In this document: positions 1-6,615 of the stretch, piece after piece
Layout of the letters: every line of letters starts with the position of its first letter
Position numbering within the stretch: position 1 is the stretch's first letter
Notes under the pieces: generated by a model
What the model was told of the DNA's origin: nothing
Database searches by the model: none
The model's input: the letters and a program-made list of their open reading frames with translations, nothing else
Assembly (NCBI GenBank): GCA_027382625.1
Contig: JAJKFJ010014491.1
Coordinates: forward strand, 1-11,037
Source: Tetmemena sp. SeJ-2015
Taxonomy: Eukaryota > Ciliophora > Spirotrichea > Sporadotrichida > Oxytrichidae
Length of the DNA: 11,037 nt
Direction of reading: 5' to 3'
Made by a program: the position numbers and the translations under genes

Positions 1-1
1 C

Positions 2-1957
2 ATCTGCAAAGCAACTTTCAAATGCGAGAGTATAGTGCGCGCTGGCACTCTCAACATTTTTGCGATGGAGTTGATGTTGAGAACTGGCTATTACTACTGA
101 TAAGGGTGACTACATCCATACCTTAGAAAATATTTATATTTACTTTCTTATTTACTGATTTTTACTTTGAAACTATATCATTTAAATATAAAGCTATCGT
201 TTACAGGGAAGCATTGCATCTACGAACTCTATAAGATTATAATTTTTTATTAAATTTTTTATTTAAATTCAGTATTTGGATTACTTACTGTTAGCAAAAA
301 TTTCTAAATATGATCGATCCCACTCTCACCTGCAGATCATAAGAAGAAACAGATGTTGTTGCAAGAATTAAAAAATCTTTGTTCTTAAAAATTTTACTGA
401 TAATGAATGATTAGTATGCTTATTAATTCAAATAAATTATTACTAACAAAGAGAGATTAATTTATTAAAATCCCAATTGAAAATAAGCTAACTTAATTAA
501 AATTATACATATAAACTATTTATGAGTTAGTTGCAAGAGATACTTAATTTATTCTCACCTACATGGAATCTTTTGTTGACATCAATGAGTTTGAGACTAG
601 CCCTGTGAAGTACTCAGTCTCTGCTTTTCAATATAACCCCACATACTCTCTTATTAAATATCTTATACGAATTTAAAACAGAATGGATCGGGATTTCCTT
701 AAACAATCTCAAAACTAAAGATTCAAAATTTAATTAATTTTTATTTCAATATTGACTACTTATTAAAATAACTAGAATTACACCTATAGCGAGTTTAGAA
801 CAGTGGCAAGTAATTAAATAATAAAAGGGAGCGCTTCTACTGCTCTTGCTTGGCTGTAGTTCTCATTTTTCTTGGATAGTTAAGCTACCTCTGTTACTAG
901 GACTTCAATGAACACAGTTGATGCCCTCACTTAAACAGGAGGCTTTTCCTCCATCATTATTTTAACTATGAATATATTATTATCATGCTAATTTTGTTTA
1001 GACTACTAACAATGAGTAACTCATTTGCATTTTATTTTTAAAATAAGGCCCTAAAAAGTATTGTTCCTGAAATCAGCTATTAAAAAGCTCTACCCTAATT
1101 ATGTTAAAAAAGATGGTTCAGCTGATTTCACTAATACTAGTCCCAATCAGATATATCAAATATATTTTATGATATTTCCCTTACAAACATTAAAACCAGG
1201 AATAAATTTCTAATATTTATTAAACGGAATAGCTAGAAAAAGAGATTAGGAAAATTAAGGGAGACCAGATTAATTATTTTTCACATAATATTTTAGGTAG
1301 TAACTCTTCTAGTTCTAAGACTTAAGGCCCTGCCCTGGAAAAAGAGTTTAAATACTTATTTTTTTGATTTGTCAACTCGCTCTCATTGATATCAAGCAAA
1401 TAATCTCTCCTTCAAAAGCGTTTTTTTAGAAAATTAAATCAGCGATGAAGAAGGCCTGAGCAATTTGCAAAAAAGCATTTAGCATATGTCTCAAAAGATG
1501 CAAATATTCTCCTTCTCTTATCTTCAGTAAAACTAATATTTGTATTTAAAAGTATGTGCGAGCCTAATTTATGAAATGTTTCAGGTGTGGAATGATGTCG
1601 CCAACTAATATTTAGTACGGCTTATACAGGCAAGGAAAATTGAAATTGGAAAAGGAATTTGATATTATGCGCTACCTCAAGAGTTAGCGAATCGCTCGAT
1701 CAGTTGCTAATCTCATCCTCACTAAGCATTAAAAATAACTCATACCATTTTTCAAGGAGAATATCTTTCTTCAAATTAAATTTATCTTGACAACTGCAGA
1801 AGAAATATTTGAAGAACCAAAAGTCAAACAGAAATTTGATTCAATGAAAAGCTTTAAAGAAAATGCTAGTTAAAAATTTGAGAAGTTACTTTCATATTTC
1901 AAAAGAATAATTTATTAAAATCTTTAAATAGGAATAAAATGGAAATAAATGCACTGA
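2..1957 (+). CDS. Ciliate multi-pass membrane protein, copy 1 (5' partial, IES-interrupted, possibly decaying)
   Basis: Read with TAA/TAG as Gln, this is a paralogue of the gene at 6616-10086. It begins inside the ectodomain (segment ending HTLENIYIYFETISFKYK after one excision), so its start lies left of the window. Retained segments: 2-146, 169-366, 539-726, 750-about 957, about 1039-1129, 1179-1218, 1294-1384, 1410-1529, 1555-1957. Visible landmarks are a Cys-bearing stretch IWITYCQQKFLNMIDPTLTC (about 270-330), a GGF turn before the second membrane segment (about 940), KKLYPNYVKK (about 1085-1115), a Cys-rich KCFRCG (about 1572-1592), and a basic C-terminal block RQGKLKLEKEFDIMRYLKSQ. The stop is TGA 1955-1957. 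Oddities: the frame is off by two bases around 648-667 relative to copy 2, a TGA lies in frame at 1365-1367, and there is a one-base offset near 86-98 (curable by an ACT-flanked 10 or 13 nt insert). These may be unrecognised tiny IESs or real damage. Function unknown. Confidence 0.72.
147..168 (+). other. IES, 22 nt, pointer TTTACTTT
   Basis: TTTACTTT occurs at 139-146 and 161-168. Removing one copy plus the spacer shifts the frame by one base. It joins the upstream frame, which otherwise hits TGA at 156-158, to the frame that runs on to 366 and matches copy 2. Confidence 0.72.
367..538 (+). other. IES, 172 nt, pointer GTTGCAAGA
   Basis: GTTGCAAGA occurs at 358-366 and 530-538. Excision gives an in-frame join reading EETDVVARDTQFILTYMESF, identical in copy 2, where a homologous IES uses the shorter pointer TTGCAA. 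The insert is AT-rich, has no usable GT-AG splice that keeps frame, and shows no clear similarity to the copy 2 insert. Confidence 0.9.
727..749 (+). other. IES, 23 nt, pointer TTCAA
   Basis: TTCAA is at 722-726 and 745-749. Excision turns two mismatched frames into KTKDSILTTYQNNQNYTYS, agreeing with copy 2. There the homologous insert is 267 nt with pointer ATATT, displaced by a few bases. Confidence 0.85.
958..1038 (+). other. IES region in the second membrane segment (boundaries ambiguous)
   Basis: Something must be removed between the GGFSS codons and RPQKVLFLKS. One model is a single 75 nt IES, 964-1038, with pointer TTATTTT (957-963 and 1032-1038). The other has two IESs: 958-986 (29 nt, pointer ATCAT at 953-957 and 982-986) and 997-1027 (31 nt, pointer TTTG). 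Both restore frame. The two-IES model keeps hydrophobic codons (MLIL) that could form the expected second membrane helix. Confidence 0.65.
1130..1178 (+). other. IES, 49 nt, pointer ATTTC
   Basis: ATTTC at 1125-1129 and 1174-1178. Excision gives SADFPYKHQNQEQISNI in one frame and leads into the next segment. Copy 2 has an insert at the same place. Confidence 0.75.
1219..1293 (+). other. IES, 75 nt, pointer TAATATTT
   Basis: TAATATTT at 1211-1218 and 1286-1293. The join reads ISNILGSNSSSSKTQGP. The homologous IES in copy 2 has pointer TAATAT and is 80 nt long. The retained segment between this IES and the previous one is only about 40 nt. Confidence 0.82.
1385..1409 (+). other. IES, 25 nt, pointer CTCTC
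   Basis: CTCTC at 1380-1384 and 1405-1409. Excision joins to SLSFKSVFLENQISDEEG, matching copy 2 (SLSIKSVILEKQ), where the pointer is TTCTC and the IES 30 nt. Confidence 0.75.
1530..1554 (+). other. IES, 25 nt, pointer AGTA
   Basis: AGTA at 1526-1529 and 1551-1554. Excision switches from the frame of QKSIQHMSQKMQIFSF to that of YVRAQFMKCFRC. Copy 2 has the same pointer and the same IES length at the same site. Confidence 0.75.
1591..1731 (+). repeat. Near-identical paralogue block (with 9771-9911)
   Basis: This 141 nt block differs from 9771-9911 by a single base (C/T near 1618), although sequence on both sides differs at many synonymous sites. It encodes MMSPTNIQYGLYRQGKLKLE and the basic block after it. 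Confidence 0.9.
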
Positions 1958-4900
1958 AAATTATGAATGGCTATTCTTTCCACCTTAATTGTGAAGAATA
2001 AGAAAATAATCATACATCTTTAGAAAATATAAAAGAAAGGTAATTGCAAGATTTTCATTCTCAGTTAGCTAATCTTTAGTAAAAATATCATATTAAGGAT
2101 TAGATAAAAGAGGACATCTCAACTTAAAAGTAATAATTAGATAGTCAATAAAACTAAAGTCTAAATTATTGCGATAATAATACAAACAACTTTGAATAGT
2201 AAAGACTAAATTAGCAAGAGGAGGCTTTAAGAAATTTCATAATGATTAATGACGGAATGCCACACAAAGACACTTTGAAGTTGTTTCATTAGTCCTACTA
2301 AATCATAATCGGAAAAAGTAAAAATTAAAAATCTAAGAGCAAGAAAAGTACTGCAAAAGATGATTAGCAAATAGATATAAAAGACTTTCAATAAAAAGAA
2401 AGCTTATAACTTTTTAAATAATCTATTTTAATTGTTGAATGCGTTTTGCATTAAGGACTTCTTATCCCTCCATTGATGAAATGTAGTAATTGTGAAGGCA
2501 TGTGTTGCTTAAGCTGCTTGATTTATACTAACTTAAATGACTCTTGCCCAAATTGCAACTAGCCTTAAACCATAAAATACATGCATTCAGTATTAGATAA
2601 CGGTCTTACAATTTATTAATTTATTTGTGAGTATTTATATTTAGAGATCTGCAATACCATTAGAACTTTAAGACATGCCCAAATATTTCTAAAAGCTTAT
2701 TAAACTGAAATGTATCTAATGCACTAATATTAGCATTATTTAATTGATGAAGAAATAAAATAAAATTTAGATTTTTAAGACTTATTTTAAAGTAAAGGTG
2801 CTTAAAAAGACCTATTTTGGAACAAATAAACATCACTTAAAGATCAATGAACCATTTGCATAGTTAAATTTTAAAATAATAGATTTGTGATAAATATTAT
2901 AAATTTAAAAGAATCTATTTAATTTAGAGCAGTTCGATATTTAATTTTTGCTTTGCTGCATACATTACTTATATTTTAAGAAATATTTTTCCTCTGAGTC
3001 ATATATGATATAAGGATGCATAGCTGTGAAGATTGTAGATTTATCTCAAATTACATTTTGTATCTAAAAATAATTTAAATTAATTTATCGTGACAATTTA
3101 GATAAGTATTTATTTAGATTAATTCTGATCAATAAGGGTTCCTCCAAAAAATATAAGCTACACAAATTTTATAAACACTTCTTGGAGTGCACAGATTCAA
3201 ACGACTTATTTGGGGAAATGACTTAGCCTAAATTATAAAATGAAGATCTAAAATCTGAACATAATAAAGTAAAGCAAGTCTAAAATATAAGAGTATGCAG
3301 AAGTATGGACTGTCCATTTGGATTTATTGGATCCTACGAATAAGTTTTGAGACATGAAATGTAGAAAGGATCAATATGCTTTAAATTTTATCGTAATGCC
3401 ACCTTTCACTCTTTGGTGCAGAACATACAATAGAGAGTGTTTAAAGCAATTAGAATGATCTTCTATCAGTAACAAGAATAAATGAGTTCAACTTAAAAGA
3501 ATTGTTATAGATAAGTAATGGTCATGATATTCCTCGCAATTTATCTCTGTAAAGTATGACTAAAGATAAACAAAAAGCTGAAGAAAATAATTAAAAATTT
3601 ATTATCATAATGCATGTTCTTAGACAAATTAAGCCTTAGATGCATAAAATAATATAGACTGCAATTCTTCTTAAGGCATCAATTTAGGGAAAGATGAGGA
3701 ATTTTTTAATTTAAATGATCTAAAATGATTAAAATATATTGATAATAATAGCAAAAAGTTAAGATTTCATACTAAATTAAAAGGACATTATCCCTGAGAT
3801 TTTATCACTATGCATTAAACTGTAATTTTCTCTCTGGTTTTAAAATCTCATTTGATTTTTGGGATTAATGAAAATACCACACAATGAATAGAATATCTCT
3901 CTGTTAAAAAGTTAAATTTATATTTTCTTTATTAAATTAGCTCTAAAAAAATCTGATATATTCTATATGCAATTATATTTGTTTATTAAAAAAAAAGATT
4001 TTTCTTATTTGAATGCAATTAAAATCATAAATTTTATTAAATGAGGATAATTGCAGCAAGAAAAAGAAATCTAAGCAGCATTTGAGTTTAAGGCTTTTGA
4101 AGAATCAATTTATCTCGGACAATAAGACGATGAAAAATTGTGAACAAAATAATAATTTATAGAATAAAAAATAAGAGGATAATAATATTGATGACCTTTC
4201 ACAAATTAGAAAACTATTTAAAACTTAGAGAGCCCTTTGTGTAAACTGTTATCAAATTATTAATTCTTTGGACATATTCGTCCATTATTCAGCTCTGTGT
4301 AAAGAAAATTAAAATTCTAAGCTGATTTCGCAGGATAAACTTATTTTGTAGTTCAATTTCTTGATAGATCAGGCAAATTTTAAGAGGGCAAAAATTTTGT
4401 CATACCAATAAGAATAATTATAATGACTATTTTAATTTCTAATTTTTGTATATTCTATCTATGATGCTGTAATATTTTTTCTAGAAAAAATAATAAAATT
4501 AAATGATATAAATTTAAAATGTCATACTTATATTCATGATTGCGTATGATAAAGGATTTTGTTTTGAGTTTAATCTTGTTCAACAATTTAATGATTATAT
4601 ATTCAATTGGATTACAGTTATTTAGCTAGTGATTAAAATTGATTGATTAATGATGTAAGGTTATTCACTAGTTTTCTCTTGATTCCATCTTTAGTTTACG
4701 TTTCAACCAATCATTTTAAATTAATGATATAAGGAGGATTGATTAAATTTCAGAATTATTAAATTTTGACTTTCATGAAAATTCAGACTAGCTTAATTTT
4801 TATTGCCACGAAGTATTTAGTTTATATTAAAATTTAGAATATTGATGCTTTAATTTTATTTAAATAAATTTGGCAGTGAAATATCTTTCGCTTATATTAA

Positions 4901-6228
4901 TTATATTTGCCAAATTAATTATATTTTCATTAATTTTCCTTCAATTTATTGGCCTAAATTTGAGAAGTCTTTGACTATGATAATGAGAAATGTTTAATAT
5001 ATTCATTTTGTTTGAGGAAGTTTATTTTGAAATTTTCCATTTTTTATATGCAGTATAATTAAATAAAATAAATAACAGTTAAATAATTTAAACTGATCTA
5101 TTTTATTTAGGAAAAAAACCCAATTTTTGTTGTCAAATTTATATGAAACTAATAAATAACCTAATAAACTGAAAATTTGAATTTATTTTAATGCATAAAA
5201 TAATGAGGAGCAGTGAGAGGTCGCAGATAGATTTGAAGATAATGGAAAATTTAGGCTTTTATCTATTCAAAACTAATTAAACCTTGAATACCATGTTCAA
5301 GCAAGCTCCATCATTAGTCAATTAAAATTCTCTCCTTCAAGATTTAGTAGATGAAAGCGCCCGTGCTTAGCCACCAAAAGACTAAATTGCGAAAAGGAAA
5401 CATAGAAATAAGTTATTAGAGGAGGGGTAAATGAGTGAAACAACTTTAATTTATGTTACTCGTGCTTTGAAATTATCATAAAGGACGATCAAGATAGAAA
5501 ATATGCCATCGGGCGAAGAGTTTGAAATCAAGTGTAAGGAACAGGGAAATTAAATTGAAAGTAAAAAGATAAAGACCAAGCGCAGACACAAAGATAAAAA
5601 GTTATAATCAGAAGTCTCTAATAACCCGAAGATCAATAACTATTAAAATTGATCCATTTAGCCAAAGTTCTATATTAATTCTTTTTCTTATTATTGAAAA
5701 AATATTAGGAAAAATCCCTGAACCATTCATTATCTATTAAGATTATTTATTTTTAGCTTTTTTAAATTGAATGATAATGCAACAAATTATGAAATCAAAA
5801 TCTGACTAGCTAAACTATTTTTTTCCATCAATTCATAAAGAAATATTACTTCACATTCAGGATTTGAAAAAGGATTTTGAAATAGGACAATTGAAGATTA
5901 CAAAAATTCCCTGACTTATTTATGGTTTTCGATGATTTTTATTTGAAGATTTGTGAGCACAAAATATAAATATGTCATATTTTTTTAATCATCAATTTCA
6001 TTTCAAGGGTTTCAATATTTTTTCAACAGTTATAATGCATTCTCCTTCAAATTAATTGTAAGGTAATGAATTTAATAGTAGAAGCCTATTCTGAATATGA
6101 AATTACATAATCAAAATGTTAAATATGCAACTCTATTCACCCATCCATAGTTAGTTTCCTTATCTCAAAATCTCCATCGACAGTAGCAAACACCTAACAT
6201 TCAAAATGCATAGCGAGCAAAATTGTGA
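1939..6228 (+). CDS. RING-type zinc-finger protein, germline version in about nine segments
   Basis: With TAA/TAG as Gln the proposed segments (1939-2772, 3104-3321, 3417-3591, 3612-3718, 4045-4387, 5221-5644, 5820-5873, 6009-6091, 6139-6228) add to 2328 nt, an exact multiple of three, giving about 775 residues and ending at TGA 6226-6228. A Gln/Asn-rich N-terminus precedes a RING-like set of zinc ligands: C168, H171, C182, C185, C189 or C190, C193, C203, C206, with the signature KCSNCEGMCCLSC and CPNC. Later come VCRSMDC (3293-3313), a C-x2-C-x11-H-x4-C finger (4238-4300), a lysine/arginine-rich run KKIKTKRRHKDKK (about 5557-5610) and a Gln-rich tail. RING domains often act in ubiquitin transfer; a ligase role here is inference. 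The start could be ATG 1939 or 1963. The first overlaps the copy 1 stop by 19 nt. I do not recognise the full-length protein. Confidence 0.72.
2773..3103 (+). other. IES, 331 nt, pointer AATTTAGAT
   Basis: AATTTAGAT occurs at 2764-2772 and 3095-3103, in the same codon phase in both flanking frames. The join reads DEEIKQNLDKYLFRL and avoids TGA 2848-2850. A competing in-phase repeat, AAGATC (2840-2845 and 3243-3248), would remove more coding-like sequence and is less likely. Confidence 0.72.
3322..3416 (+). other. IES, 95 nt, pointer TTTGG (tentative)
   Basis: A frame switch is needed between VCRSMDCPFG and the coding-like stretch AEHTIESVQSNQNDLLSVTR. TTTGG at 3317-3321 and 3412-3416 is in phase and gives it. 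The removed part is itself open and reads SYEQVLRHE, which would complete a zinc finger, so the true boundary may lie further right. Confidence 0.42.
3592..3611 (+). other. IES, 20 nt, pointer ATAAT
   Basis: ATAAT at 3587-3591 and 3607-3611. Excision gives QKAEENNACSQTNQALDAQ without interruption. Without it the frame either hits TGA or turns into low-complexity sequence. Confidence 0.7.
3719..4044 (+). other. IES, 326 nt, pointer TTAAATGA
   Basis: TTAAATGA at 3711-3718 and 4037-4044, both in the same codon phase. The join reads EEFFNLNEDNCSKKKKSKQH. The insert is AT-rich and contains nothing recognisable. Confidence 0.82.
4388..5220 (+). other. IES, 833 nt, pointer AGAGG
   Basis: AGAGG at 4383-4387 and 5216-5220, in phase, giving QANFKRSQIDLKIMENLGF. 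It removes TGA 4424-4426 and the very AT-rich stretch 4427-5190, in which I see no coding pattern, RNA gene or transposon motif. The alternative is that a separate gene starts at ATG 5191. Confidence 0.62.
5645..5819 (+). other. IES, 175 nt, pointer AACTATT
   Basis: AACTATT at 5638-5644 and 5813-5819, in phase. The join reads NNPKINNYFFPSIHKEILL and replaces TGA 5650-5652. Confidence 0.8.
5874..6008 (+). other. IES, 135 nt, pointer AAGG (tentative)
   Basis: The flanking segments share a frame but are separated by TGAs at 5912, about 5933 and 5954, so an insert with length divisible by three is needed. AAGG at 5870-5873 and 6005-6008 satisfies phase. An AAA pointer (5902-5904 and 5962-5964, 60 nt) also does and would keep MSYFFNHQFHFKGF. 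Confidence 0.4.
6092..6138 (+). other. IES, 47 nt, pointer CTATTC
   Basis: CTATTC at 6086-6091 and 6133-6138. The join reads NEFNSRSLFTHPQLVSLSQ and runs to the terminal TGA. Without excision the frame stops at 6092-6094. Confidence 0.85.
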
Positions 6229-6615
6229 TTATTAGACTGATGCAGTCCAAATTTCTGCATTTGAAATATTTGCTTTTCTTCTTTTAGCTCAATGGATTCT
6301 CTAAAAATCATTTTTATTCATTTATTAAATATTTAATTTTTGTAATTTGAAAACAATCTCAAGACACCTTGTTTGTGGGATATGAGTGATTTTGATATTT
6401 AGATAAAGTCATATATTTTTATAAAATGAAAGATTTATCTTATCTAAGTAATTCTTTGATAATTAAATGTCCAAGCTTTAAATTCAATATTAATTCTTTT
6501 AAATCCATATTTTGGAATTAATTAATTAAAATATTAATTATGACTTGTGTTGTTGCAAGGTCTTTAAATCCTTTCTCGCTTTGATGCTACCTTGATTATT
6601 ATATTTAGAATTTAA
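6229..6615. other. Intergenic spacer
   Basis: These 387 bases lie between the RING-gene stop and the copy 2 start codon. The stretch is AT-rich, with no coding pattern under the ciliate code, no RNA gene and no clear repeat. It should contain the ends of the two macronuclear chromosomes or the copy 2 leader, but no motif marks them. Confidence 0.5.

Noticed and set aside
1..130. A minus-strand gene end at the left edge
   Set aside because: The minus strand is open there, but the plus-strand reading continues into copy 1 and aligns with the copy 2 ectodomain.
3296..3423. Direct repeat TGCAGAA as a pointer in the RING gene
   Set aside because: It is seven bases long, but the join is out of phase and reaches TGA after a few codons.
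4427..5190. A germline transposon (such as a telomere-bearing element) in the large insert
   Set aside because: I found no C4A4/G4T4 telomeric repeats, inverted termini or transposase-like reading in this stretch.
5715..5914. Direct repeat TCCCTGA as a pointer
   Set aside because: It would discard the coding-like FFPSIHKEILL segment that the AACTATT join brings into frame, and it leads into a low-complexity frame.
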